A stretch of DNA of 64,000 nt from Lentibacillus persicus (lineage in GTDB: Bacteria > Bacillota > Bacilli > Bacillales > Amphibacillaceae). The stretch spans positions 124,001 through 188,000 of the forward strand of contig NZ_FOMR01000005.1 of the NCBI RefSeq assembly GCF_900112705.1, written 5' to 3'. The stretch's first letter is position 1, and every line of letters begins with the position of its first letter. The position numbers and the translations under genes are program-made. This document shows positions 17,980 through 26,782 of this stretch, piece after piece. The notes beneath the pieces were generated by a model, which saw only the letters and a list, made by a program, of their open reading frames with translations, ran no database searches and was not told where the DNA came from.

Positions 17980-18924
17980 ATGTCGTTAAAGCACGTTCTA
18001 GAAATGTTTGAATTAATGGATGATATAACAGTTACGGGAGAAACAGTTAAAGAATACCTATCACAGATTAGTAATAATGGGGAAATTGACGTTCGTACCA
18101 TTGAAGGTGAAAAAGGAAAAACAGATTTTGTTAAGGTACATATTCCAGGAAAAAATGGCAAATCTAACGGCGGCAATGCGTCGACACTTGGAATAATTGG
18201 GCGTTTAGGTGGGATAGGAGCTCGTCCGGAAATGGTAGGTTTCGTTTCAGATGGTGATGGGGCACTGTCGAGTATGGCAGCGGCTGCCAAGTTACTGGAT
18301 ATGACTAATAAGGGTGACCAATTAGAAGGTGATGTGATATTGACGACCCATATTTGTCCCGTCGCCCCTACGCAACCACATGAACCTGTACCTTTTATGG
18401 ACTCTCCAGTGGACATTTTAACGATGAATCAATATGAAGTGGATAACGAAATGGATGCAATCCTCTCAATTGATACAACAAAAGGTAATCAAATTATAAA
18501 TCACCGGGGTTTTGCAATCACGCCGACAGTTAAAGAAGGTTATATCTTAAAAGTAAGCGATGATCTGCTTCATATTTATACACAATCAGTTGGTCAGCTT
18601 CCCGTAACAATGCCAATTACAATGCAGGATATCACTCCATACGGAAATGATATTTATCATGTTAATAGTATTCTTCAACCTTCAGTAGCAACAGATAAGC
18701 CGGTTGTAGGTATAGCAATTACGACTGAAACAGCTGTTGCAGGGTGTGGTACAGGTGCCAGCCGCCCGACAGATATCGAGGAAGTCGTCCGTTACTGTAT
18801 TGAAACAGCAAAATTTTATGGCGAATCAAAATGTGAATTTTACAATGAAAAAGAATTTAATCATTTAGAAGCATTATATGGTAAGATGACACATTTGCAA
18901 CAATCAGTAAAGCCAGTTAATTAA
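17980..18924 (+). CDS. DUF1177 family protein
   Basis: 314 residues, soluble, with AGGAGG ribosome site. I recognise it as DUF1177 from the N-terminal LKHVLEMFELMDDITVTGE, the glycine-rich ASTLGIIGRLGGIGARPEMV and the HICPVAPTQPHEPVPFMDSP segment, which is rich in possible metal or ligand residues (C, H, H). A second conserved-looking cysteine lies in AVAGCGTGASRPTD. The function of the family is not established. It sits between the peptide importer and a zinc peptidase, and across from AroM, so an enzymatic step on the imported compound is a reasonable inference. Confidence 0.82.
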   Translation: MSLKHVLEMFELMDDITVTGETVKEYLSQISNNGEIDVRTIEGEKGKTDFVKVHIPGKNGKSNGGNASTLGIIGRLGGIGARPEMVGFVSDGDGALSSMAAAAKLLDMTNKGDQLEGDVILTTHICPVAPTQPHEPVPFMDSPVDILTMNQYEVDNEMDAILSIDTTKGNQIINHRGFAITPTVKEGYILKVSDDLLHIYTQSVGQLPVTMPITMQDITPYGNDIYHVNSILQPSVATDKPVVGIAITTETAVAGCGTGASRPTDIEEVVRYCIETAKFYGESKCEFYNEKEFNHLEALYGKMTHLQQSVKPVN

Positions 18925-18939
18925 GGAGTTGTTTTTAAT

Positions 18940-20214
18940 ATGTCCACAAAAAATGAACTAAAAGATCGTTTAATCAAAGAAGTAGAAAATGATAAAGATG
19001 AATTAATAGAATTATGCAGTCGATTGATCAAGATTCCGAGTGAAAACCCGCCAGGTGATTCAACAGAAATAACCACATTTATTGACCAATATTTGAAAAA
19101 TGCAGGAGCCGAAACAACTTGGCATGAATCTGCTGAAAAAATGTATAATTTAGTTTCGACAATTGGTGATGAAGGAGGAGATGGGAAACACTTAATTTAT
19201 TGCGGTCATTCAGACGTAGTGCCAACAGGCGATCCCGCAAAGTGGGATTTCAATCCTATTTCAGGTGAAATTGTAGATGGTTGGTTGCTTGGAAGAGGTG
19301 CCAGTGATATGAAAGCTGGTTTAGGTGGTCTCATTTATACATTTGCGCTTTTGAAAAGACTCAACATTGATCTTCCTGGTAAATTGTCACTAGCGGTAGT
19401 TCCAGATGAGGAAACTGGTGGGGAGTATGGTGTTCCATGGCTATTGGAAAATCAAATTATTGATGGAAATGGCTGCTTGATTGCAGAACCTTCATCTCGC
19501 TACAATCCTACAATCGGCCAAAAGGGTTCATATTGGTTTAAATTAAAAGTGTTTGGTGAACCAGGTCACGGAAGTTTGTCACCACTAGCAGGCAATAATG
19601 CAATTACAAATATGATAGATGCGATAAATGAAGTCCGTAAGTTGTGGGATTTAAATATTGAGGTTCCTAGCGAAGTACAACCTTTAATAGATAAATCCAA
19701 AAAATATATGCGCGAAGTAGAAAAAGACCGAGCGCCCTTTCAGAAAGTCTTGGAGCATGTGACGGTAAATATCGGAAAAATCCAAGGCGGTACAAAATCT
19801 AACATGATTCCTGAAAGTTGTGAAGTAGAAGTTGATTGTAGACTTCCATTTGGTATCACACAAGACGATGTGACTGCATTTTTACATGAAAAGCTCGATG
19901 CGTTAGGAATTGATTATGAGATCAGCCGATTTGGGTTCCGCAGTGATGCGAACTACACAAGTGCGGAAGATCCAGTATGTAAATCGATTGTCGACAATAT
20001 TACATACGCAACAGGTCATGAAGCATATGGTGTCATGCAATGGGCCAGCAGTGATGCACGACATTTCAGGAATCACAATATCCCCGTTCTTCAATATGGA
20101 CCAGCTTACTTACCTAGTATTCATGGGTATAACGAAAAAGTTAAAGTAGAGGATATTGAGAGATGCTGTAAAGTATACATTGCTGCAGTTATTGACTATC
20201 TATATGAGAGATAA
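18940..20214 (+). CDS. M20 family metallopeptidase, ArgE/DapE type
   Basis: 424-residue zinc hydrolase. Metal-site residues are seen in YCGHSDVVPTGD (His), GRGASDMKAGLGG (Asp), VVPDEETGGEYG (catalytic and metal Glu) and the C-terminal RHFRNHNIPVLQYGP region. The dimerisation lid runs about residues 190-310 (GQKGSYWFKLKVFGEPGHGS). The family removes N-acyl groups or cleaves dipeptides. Its place right after DUF1177 in the importer operon suggests it acts on the imported peptide or acylated amino acid. A perfect inverted repeat follows the stop. Confidence 0.9.
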   Translation: MSTKNELKDRLIKEVENDKDELIELCSRLIKIPSENPPGDSTEITTFIDQYLKNAGAETTWHESAEKMYNLVSTIGDEGGDGKHLIYCGHSDVVPTGDPAKWDFNPISGEIVDGWLLGRGASDMKAGLGGLIYTFALLKRLNIDLPGKLSLAVVPDEETGGEYGVPWLLENQIIDGNGCLIAEPSSRYNPTIGQKGSYWFKLKVFGEPGHGSLSPLAGNNAITNMIDAINEVRKLWDLNIEVPSEVQPLIDKSKKYMREVEKDRAPFQKVLEHVTVNIGKIQGGTKSNMIPESCEVEVDCRLPFGITQDDVTAFLHEKLDALGIDYEISRFGFRSDANYTSAEDPVCKSIVDNITYATGHEAYGVMQWASSDARHFRNHNIPVLQYGPAYLPSIHGYNEKVKVEDIERCCKVYIAAVIDYLYER

Positions 20215-20231
20215 GTTATTATTAATAAAGG

Positions 20232-20261
20232 TACAGGTGTTTGTATTACCAAACACCTGTA
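20232..20261. terminator. Perfect 12-bp inverted repeat after the M20 gene
   Basis: TACAGGTGTTTG (20232-20243) and CAAACACCTGTA (20250-20261) with a six-base loop. No T-run follows, so it may be a weak terminator, a 3' stabiliser, or an operator for the IclR-type gene that starts 35 bases later. Confidence 0.55.
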
Positions 20262-20295
20262 TCAATTACAAAGTTAAACCAGGGGTAATATACAT

Positions 20296-21102
20296 ATGTT
20301 AAAAACTGTAAGTCTTTCTTTAGAAATATTAAAAATGTTTACGAAAGAAAAACCAACTTGGGGAGGTAGAGAGTTAGCTGCCGAAATTAATGAGAATCAC
20401 TCGAAGGTTTATCGTATTTTAGAAACATTAGAATCTCAAAATTTTTTAATCAAACACAAGGAAACAAAGACATATTCATTAGGACTAGCTGTTTGGGAAC
20501 TTGGGAATACGCTGGCTGAAAGTATACAGATGAAAGAACTTATACATCCTATTTTAGAAAAAGTTAATAGTGTTACAAATGAATCGGTCTTCTTAACCTT
20601 CCTGGATGGCGACGAAGGCTTAACCATTGACGCTGTAGAAGCTAGAGCAACTGTACGGTTTTCGGTTTCAATAGGGAGCAGAACACCATTATATACTGGT
20701 GCCTCCTATCGTTCAATATTGGCTCATATGCCACCAGCGTTTATTGATAGATATTTAAAGAATCAATTCACTAAATATACAGAAAAAACTATGATTGATC
20801 CTGAAGCCATAAGAGAAGACTTAAAATTAATCAGGGAAAATGGGTATGCGATTAGTGAAGGTGAGTATACAAAAGACGTGATTGCTGTTGCCATTCCTGT
20901 TTTTTATAAGGATATGATAATTGGCTCCTTGACGGCATCAGGACCTACATACCGTATATCGAATGACCATATTAAATTATTTGTCACAGAATTACTGAAA
21001 GCAAAAGAAGAGCTCAATTTAATAATTGAAAAGTATGGTTTTTATTTTGATCATAGTAATATGGGAAGGGGAATTGATTATGAGTTTAGTCGATACAGCT
21101 AA
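20296..21102 (+). CDS. IclR family transcriptional regulator
   Basis: 268 residues. An N-terminal winged helix-turn-helix covers about 1-60 (TWGGRELAAEINENHSKVYR, with recognition helix SKVYRILETLESQNFL). A C-terminal IclR effector domain runs from about 75 to 250 (LTIDAVEARATVRFSVSIGS, GASYRSILAHMPP, GYAISEGEYTKDVIAVAIPV). Such proteins sense small metabolites and control nearby catabolic genes. Its stop overlaps the start of the next peptidase gene by 23 bases, so the two are cotranscribed. Confidence 0.9.
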   Translation: MLKTVSLSLEILKMFTKEKPTWGGRELAAEINENHSKVYRILETLESQNFLIKHKETKTYSLGLAVWELGNTLAESIQMKELIHPILEKVNSVTNESVFLTFLDGDEGLTIDAVEARATVRFSVSIGSRTPLYTGASYRSILAHMPPAFIDRYLKNQFTKYTEKTMIDPEAIREDLKLIRENGYAISEGEYTKDVIAVAIPVFYKDMIIGSLTASGPTYRISNDHIKLFVTELLKAKEELNLIIEKYGFYFDHSNMGRGIDYEFSRYS

Positions 21103-21997
21103 GAATGTTATATTACAAAATTTAAGATTTGAGACAGGTGAGACTGTTCTCATAATCACGGATGATGACAAAAAGGAAATTGCAGATTTATTTTACCAGG
21201 CAAGTAAAGAACTTTCCGATGAAGCTGTTATTATAAAAATGCCAACACGAAATAAATCTGGCGAAGAGCCACCTCAAATGATTAGTGGCTTAATGAAGAT
21301 GGCAGATGTAGTGTTATGTGTTACAAAACACTCTCTAACTCATACAAAGGCTAGAAAAGAAGCATCCGAAGTGGGTGCCAGAGTTGCAACCATGCCTGGA
21401 GTAACTATGAACATGCTTGAAAACGGCGCCATTTCAGCTGATTATAATGAAGTTCAAGAGCTCACTGAAAAGTATTGTCAAATATTAAATAGTGGTGAGA
21501 ACGTAAAAATTGCAAAAGATGATTATGAATTAACGTTCTCTATCAAGGAAAGAAAGAGTATTAGCAGTACAGGGGTATTTAAAAAGCCTGGTGAGTCTGG
21601 CAATGTACCATCAGGTGAAAGTTATATAGCTCCAATTGAGGATTCTGCAAACGGTAATATTGTGATTGATGGCGCTGTAAGTAACATAGGCGTACTTGAT
21701 GAACCGATTAAATTAAAAATTGAATCAGGAAGGTTAATAGATGCAACTGGTAAAAACGGGAAGAAATTATTGGAGTTACTAGGTGATGGAGATGGACGGA
21801 CGATTGCCGAATTTGGTATAGGTACAAATAAAAAAGCTCGTTTAATCGGTAATGTATTAGAAGATGAAAAGGTTTTTGGGACGGTACATATTGCATTTGG
21901 CAGCAACAAATCTTTCGGCGGTGTCACTGAAGCGGGCGTACATATTGATTGTATAATTAAAAGTCCGGATGTGTGGATAGATTCGCAGAAAATTTGA
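21080..21997 (+). CDS. Aminopeptidase-like protein (COG2309 / M29-related, short form)
   Basis: About 305 residues from ATG 21080, preceded by AAGGGGAATT; an in-frame ATG at 21026 lies inside the IclR gene. The C-terminal GTVHIAFGSNKSFGGVTEAG and VHIDCIIKSPDVWID carry the conserved His/Asp residues of the M29 aminopeptidase/NicX group, and IAEFGIGTNKKARLIG precedes them. The N-terminal half (FETGETVLIITDDDKKEIAD) is the family's Rossmann-like domain. Relatives include aminopeptidases T/S and 2,5-dihydroxypyridine dioxygenase, so the reaction is not certain. Context favours peptide cleavage. Confidence 0.75.
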   Translation: MSLVDTAKNVILQNLRFETGETVLIITDDDKKEIADLFYQASKELSDEAVIIKMPTRNKSGEEPPQMISGLMKMADVVLCVTKHSLTHTKARKEASEVGARVATMPGVTMNMLENGAISADYNEVQELTEKYCQILNSGENVKIAKDDYELTFSIKERKSISSTGVFKKPGESGNVPSGESYIAPIEDSANGNIVIDGAVSNIGVLDEPIKLKIESGRLIDATGKNGKKLLELLGDGDGRTIAEFGIGTNKKARLIGNVLEDEKVFGTVHIAFGSNKSFGGVTEAGVHIDCIIKSPDVWIDSQKI

Positions 21998-22293
21998 ATG
22001 TGGTATATCTTAAATACAAGTGCCACAATAAACTAATGAGGCTATCATTATAAATTTTAGATTTATTCTTACATCTGTTTATGTGGTATATTTATATTAA
22101 CTAGTTCAACTAAGAGTGTTGAGATGGGAAAAAATAACAAAGAGATATAACTAATCTACAGAGAAGAATTGTAACTTAATAACTGTTTTTTATTTTTTAT
22201 ATTTTAAACTCTGCGGCAATCAATAAAAAATCATGCAATCGCTTTCATTACAAAAAGAGGTATTTTTGAGAAACTCCCTATAGAGGCCAATCG
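21998..22293. other. AT-rich intergenic region
   Basis: About 300 bases with no gene, no clear hairpin and no promoter I would defend. It separates the IclR/aminopeptidase transcript from the GAF-PucR regulator gene. Confidence 0.5.
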
Positions 22294-24102
22294 ATGAGTC
22301 TTAAATTTAAAATTCGCGGGGGCGGGGTTATTATGAAAAAAGATAATCAGTTGATAAGTTTAATAGAATCATCTCAAACATTAACCTCAACCCTTGACTT
22401 GGATGTTGTATTACAAAGACTAATCACAGAAGTAATGTATATTATCGATTATGCAGACGCAGGTGTTTTATATCTCTATGATGCTAAATCAGGAAAGCTA
22501 AAGGTGGGCAGCGTGGCTGGGTTCGATATGACATACATGAAACATATATTTTTAGAACCAAATGAAGCAATGAGCGGAAAAACTTTCATTTCAAAACAAG
22601 CAAGTATTTTCACCTTCAAAGAAGACACTACCAAAGGTATGTCAAACTTATATGAAAATAACCAATTGTTATACCAAAAAGCATTAGGAGAATTAAATTA
22701 TCCGACAAGCACGATTTGCGCGCCATTGATGTCAAAAGATGAATGCATCGGTGTACTGACTATTGATAGTTTTAGTAATCAGGTTCATTTTACCAAGGAT
22801 GACTTACAAATTCTTGAAATATTTGCGTCTCAGTCAGTAATTGCCATTGAAAATGCTACACTTTTCTCACAGAATCAGCGCTTTCAAAGTATTAACCATG
22901 AATTAATGAAAGTGAACGTAAAACATGAAGGCGTTAATAAAATAACACAAACGCTTTCTGAAATAGTTCAAAAAGAAGTTTGTTTATTTAATGAGTTTTA
23001 TGATGTGCTATCCAGCTCATCTAATGAAAGTAAAATATATTCTTCTGAACTGAAAACGAAATACTTTTATTTATTGGAAGAAGTCGCTAAACAAAAAGAA
23101 GTCGAAAATTATACATTAGAACTGAATGAGACTGTTAACTGTTATTTTTTTCCGATTAAAGTTGATAAGAGCATTATCGGTATTCTAACCATTTTTTTGG
23201 GGAATGATGACACATTAGATCCGATCGACTTATTTGCTATAGAACAAGTTCATTCGGTGTTTGCATTGGAATTGACACGAGAGCAAGGCGTAATCGATAC
23301 CCATATAAAATATGAAAGTTATTTATTGGAGCAAGTTCTTTCAAACCGTTTCGAGGCGTTTAATAAAAACTTTAATAAAAATAGTGAGACAGCAAATGAT
23401 ACGCAATATGTGTTTGTCAAATTAGAATTAAATAACTTATTTATACCGATTGAACAGCTCACAAGGAATATCAAGCAATTTAGACGTCTTATATACAGAG
23501 AATTAAGCAATTTTAGGTTAAAAGCATTTGTTTTAGAGCAGTCAATGATTTTTAAAATTTTAATCGTAAATAACTACGAACTTAATGAAACTGCAATTAC
23601 CCATGAAATAGAAAGGTTATTTAGAAAAATAACAAATCGATCAAAGGAACTAGATCTCTTTACATTTTGGGTTGGAATTGGGCGTGAATTTTTACGGATA
23701 GAAGATATTCATAGTTCAGTCCGAGATGCCGATCGATGTGTCCAATTTCTAAAGCATCGTAACAACTTAGATAGCATCATTTCATATAAACGATTGGGTG
23801 TATATCGTTTGTTCTTAAATCAGGATAAAGAAGAGTTAAATGAATTTGTGCAGGATTTAATCGGTCCTATCCTATTATATGATAAGGAAAATGGAACACA
23901 ACTGTTGGAAACGGCAAAAGTTTATTTGGAAATGAATGGAAACTTACGTGAGACTGCTGAATTGTGCTTTGTCCACATAAACACTGTAAAATACCGGCTA
24001 AATAAAGTAAGAGAACTCTTAGGGCAGGAGTCTTTAACAGGGGTTCAACGGTTCGAATTACAACTTGCTATTTATTCTCAAGGTTTTCTTGAGAATAACT
24101 AA
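22294..24102 (+). CDS. GAF-domain transcriptional regulator, PucR/CdaR type
   Basis: Up to 602 residues. The start is uncertain: ATG 22294 has AGAGG eight bases before it, while ATG 22333 (MKKDNQLISLIESSQ) matches where such proteins usually begin. Residues about 30-200 form a GAF sensor (ADAGVLYLYDAKSGKLKVGS, CAPLMSKDECIGVLTIDSF). The middle is a long helical/GGDEF-like part, and the C-terminus ends in the PucR helix-turn-helix (GNLRETAELCFVHINTVKYR). These proteins usually activate purine, sugar-acid or amino-acid catabolism. Followed by a strong terminator. It probably controls the genes from 24306 onward and perhaps the ABC system. Confidence 0.85.
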   Translation: MSLKFKIRGGGVIMKKDNQLISLIESSQTLTSTLDLDVVLQRLITEVMYIIDYADAGVLYLYDAKSGKLKVGSVAGFDMTYMKHIFLEPNEAMSGKTFISKQASIFTFKEDTTKGMSNLYENNQLLYQKALGELNYPTSTICAPLMSKDECIGVLTIDSFSNQVHFTKDDLQILEIFASQSVIAIENATLFSQNQRFQSINHELMKVNVKHEGVNKITQTLSEIVQKEVCLFNEFYDVLSSSSNESKIYSSELKTKYFYLLEEVAKQKEVENYTLELNETVNCYFFPIKVDKSIIGILTIFLGNDDTLDPIDLFAIEQVHSVFALELTREQGVIDTHIKYESYLLEQVLSNRFEAFNKNFNKNSETANDTQYVFVKLELNNLFIPIEQLTRNIKQFRRLIYRELSNFRLKAFVLEQSMIFKILIVNNYELNETAITHEIERLFRKITNRSKELDLFTFWVGIGREFLRIEDIHSSVRDADRCVQFLKHRNNLDSIISYKRLGVYRLFLNQDKEELNEFVQDLIGPILLYDKENGTQLLETAKVYLEMNGNLRETAELCFVHINTVKYRLNKVRELLGQESLTGVQRFELQLAIYSQGFLENN

Positions 24103-24124
24103 ATAAAAAGAATGTCGTTTAGTT

Positions 24125-24165
24125 AAAAGGGACAAAACATTACCCGATGTTTTGTCCCTTTTTAA
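24125..24165 (+). terminator. Strong rho-independent terminator
   Basis: AAAAGGGACAAAACAT (24125-24140) pairs perfectly with ATGTTTTGTCCCTTTT (24147-24162) around the loop TACCCG, followed by a further T and A/T-rich sequence. It ends the regulator transcript, so the DUF3100 genes need their own promoter in the 140 bases that follow. Confidence 0.9.
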
Positions 24166-24305
24166 TATATTATTAATATTACAAATATTATATAATTTAA
24201 GAAAAAGGAGGTGGTAAAAGTATCTTACCGAATGATACTAAATTTTAATGGCCTGATAGGTGTAACAATGACTCAATTAACCAGTAAAATTGAGGAGGAA
24301 ACTTA

Positions 24306-25133
24306 ATGAGTAATGAGACAATATTTGGTCTGTGGAAGGATTGGCGTCTTCACGCTGTGGTTTTTCTCATTGTAATCATTTCGGAAGCGATCGGTACGTT
24401 CAGTTTTTCTTTAGGGCCGGGAGTTATAATGATTCTGCCAATTATTTATGCCATCGTTTTTGGCATCATGATGTATTTCACGCCTTTTATTAATAAAAAA
24501 CAGTCTAAGAAAGCTGATACACTAATTCTTTTGTCAGTTACTGTATTTTTGGGAAAAATCGGTTTAACGGTGGGGCCAGCTTTACCAGATATTATTGCAG
24601 CTGGACCGGCTTTACTATTACAAGAAATTGGTAACTTGGGAACAATTCTGTTCGCATTACCTGTTGCTGTGTGGCTGGGATTGAAACGTGAATCAATCGG
24701 CATGACCCACTCGGTAGCGCGTGAACCGAACGTTGGGTTAATAATGGATAAATATGGCATGGGCTCACCTGAAGGAAGAGGAGTTATGTCAATTTACATC
24801 TTTGGCACCGTATTTGGCGCCGTATTTATGGGGTTGATTGCTGGATTAATTGCGAGTATGACACCGCTTCACCCCTTATCCTTTGCGATGGCATCAGGTA
24901 TAGGGAGCGGGACCATGATGGCAGCCGCCAGCGGTTCGCTTATTGAATTATACCCTGCCTTGGAGAATGATATTGCTGCATTTGCAGGAGCCAGTAACTT
25001 GCTGTCACTATCAACAGGGCTATATGTCAGTATTTTTATCGGCTTACCACTTACAGAAAAGTTATATAAATTAATGACTAATAAGCGTAACAAAACACCT
25101 GAAATTCCAGTGCAAAAGAAATCTGTTAAATAG
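24306..25133 (+). CDS. DUF3100 family membrane protein
   Basis: 275 residues with about eight hydrophobic segments. I recognise the DUF3100 pattern (SLGPGVIMILPIIYAIVFGI, GLKRESIGMTHSVAREPNVG, and ASGIGSGTMMAAASGSLIE). The function is not established; conserved glycine/serine-rich helices suggest a transporter. The next gene, another small membrane protein, follows after ten bases, so the two may form a complex. They head a run of amino-acid catabolic genes, suggesting uptake or export of an amino-acid-derived compound. GAGGAGG ribosome site. Confidence 0.8.
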   Translation: MSNETIFGLWKDWRLHAVVFLIVIISEAIGTFSFSLGPGVIMILPIIYAIVFGIMMYFTPFINKKQSKKADTLILLSVTVFLGKIGLTVGPALPDIIAAGPALLLQEIGNLGTILFALPVAVWLGLKRESIGMTHSVAREPNVGLIMDKYGMGSPEGRGVMSIYIFGTVFGAVFMGLIAGLIASMTPLHPLSFAMASGIGSGTMMAAASGSLIELYPALENDIAAFAGASNLLSLSTGLYVSIFIGLPLTEKLYKLMTNKRNKTPEIPVQKKSVK

Positions 25134-25143
25134 GGGGGGAATT

Positions 25144-25599
25144 ATGTTGTTAAAAAATATTAACGAATGGATATTGTTGTTCATAATTATTGGTGTTATT
25201 TCGTTAGTTGGTAACTTTGTTGGCTACAACATCATGTCGTTAAATGCAATTGCAGGGATATCCGTGCTCATAATCATCAGTTTAATCAGTCTAGTGTTGA
25301 ATAAAGTAGTTCCCGTTAATTTTCCAACTATAGGGTATGTTTCTATTATTGCCGTCCTTATATCTACACCTTGGACCCCTGGCTCTGATTTAATTTTGTC
25401 CTGGACGAATGAAGTGGAATTACTTGCATTGGCAACACCGGTCCTTGCATATGCCGGGATTTCAATCGGGCGCTCGTGGACCGATTTTTTGAAGATCGGT
25501 TGGAAATCAATTGTTGTGGCGAGTGTTGTGATGATAGGTACATTTATTGGTTCGGCAATTATTGCGGAAATAATCCTAAATATACAAGGAATAATATAA
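25144..25599 (+). CDS. Small membrane protein, partner of DUF3100
   Basis: 151 residues, four or five hydrophobic helices and almost no soluble part. Start at ATG 25144 after AGGGGGGAATT. I do not recognise a named domain. It lies ten bases after the DUF3100 gene and shares its character (VGYNIMSLNAIAGISVLIII, ALATPVLAYAGISIG), so a two-subunit membrane carrier is the simplest reading. Function unknown. Confidence 0.7.
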   Translation: MLLKNINEWILLFIIIGVISLVGNFVGYNIMSLNAIAGISVLIIISLISLVLNKVVPVNFPTIGYVSIIAVLISTPWTPGSDLILSWTNEVELLALATPVLAYAGISIGRSWTDFLKIGWKSIVVASVVMIGTFIGSAIIAEIILNIQGII

Positions 25600-25644
25600 C
25601 ACAGCTACAGAATAAGAGATTAAAGTGTAAAGGGAGTGTATACG

Positions 25645-26733
25645 ATGAGGAATACAAAAATAAATATTGAGAGAAGAAAGAATAAAAAAACGAAACCAGC
25701 ACCAGAAAATCTTGGGTTTGGAACAGTATATTCTGATCACATGTTTATAATGGATTATTCGACAGAAAAAGGTTGGCATAGTCCAAAGATTACACCATAT
25801 GGACCAATTTCATTAGATCCAGGAACATCAGTATTCCAATATGCCCAATCAGTGTTTGATGGTTTTAAAGCGTATAGAACGGAAGACAATCGTATATTAA
25901 TTTTTAGACCTGAGGAAAATTTAAAAAGACTAAATGCTTCGTGTGATCGGTTATGCATCCCTTCCATAGATGAAGAATTCGTTTTGAAGGCTGTAAAACA
26001 ACTCGTGGATATTGATCAAGATTGGATTCCGACATTAAAGGGGACTTCTCTTTATATACGTCCATATATCATAGCGACCGATGTCAGTCTTTCCGTAACA
26101 CCGTCAAAAACTTATAAATTTATTATGATACTATCCCCTGTCGGTGCTTACTATTCTGAAGGCTTTAATCCAGTAGGAATCAATGTAGAAGAGACATATG
26201 CCCGTGCGGTTAAAGGCGGAACAGGCGCAGCAAAAACTGCAGGAAATTATTCACCTGGTTATAAAGCACAGGAGAAAGCAAGTGAAAAGGGTAATGCCCA
26301 AGTGTTATGGCTTGACGCTATTGAAAAAAAATATATAGAGGAAGTCGGCAGCATGAATGTGTTTTTCAAAATTAATAATGAAGTCATTACACCACCGTTA
26401 AATGGAACGATCCTTAGTGGGATTACTCGAATGTCAGTCATTGAATTACTGAAGTATTGGAATGTTCCGGTTTATGAGCGGGATATTACGATAGAAGAAG
26501 TACACCAGGCTTATGTGAACGGCGGTCTGGAAGAAGTATTCGGCGCTGGTACTGCAGCGGTTATTGCTCCAATTGGTCAATTGAATTGGGGGGATCAAGA
26601 AATGGTAATTAATAATAAACAAACAGGCGGGTTATCTCAGAAGTTATTTGATACGTTAATTGGAATCCAAACGGGAAAGTTAGAAGATCCGTTTAATTGG
26701 ACAGTAGAAGTCGAAAAAGAATTAACACTATAA
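25645..26733 (+). CDS. ilvE: Branched-chain amino acid aminotransferase (class IV, BCAT type)
   Basis: PLP enzyme of about 362 residues from ATG 25645; GTG 25636 is in frame but sits on the AAGGGAG site. The size and the motif GGTGAAKTAGNYSPGYKAQ near residues 193-211 are those of the long BCAT form, with the PLP-binding lysine in AAKTAGNY. VFDGFKAYR and LWLDAIEKKYIEEVGSMNVF are further class-IV marks. It transfers the amino group of Leu/Ile/Val or related amino acids to 2-oxoglutarate. In this catabolic run it likely serves degradation rather than synthesis; no ilv or leu biosynthetic gene is nearby. Confidence 0.88.
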   Translation: MRNTKINIERRKNKKTKPAPENLGFGTVYSDHMFIMDYSTEKGWHSPKITPYGPISLDPGTSVFQYAQSVFDGFKAYRTEDNRILIFRPEENLKRLNASCDRLCIPSIDEEFVLKAVKQLVDIDQDWIPTLKGTSLYIRPYIIATDVSLSVTPSKTYKFIMILSPVGAYYSEGFNPVGINVEETYARAVKGGTGAAKTAGNYSPGYKAQEKASEKGNAQVLWLDAIEKKYIEEVGSMNVFFKINNEVITPPLNGTILSGITRMSVIELLKYWNVPVYERDITIEEVHQAYVNGGLEEVFGAGTAAVIAPIGQLNWGDQEMVINNKQTGGLSQKLFDTLIGIQTGKLEDPFNWTVEVEKELTL

Positions 26734-26782
26734 AGCTAGGCTGAAGAATGTTTGATGAATAGAGGGTTAGAGGGGGCAGGCA

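Noticed and set aside
24232-24306. Leader peptide gene of 24 codons before DUF3100
   Set aside because: The only good ribosome site (24204-24213) is about 17 bases from the ATG; kept as a remark, not as a gene.
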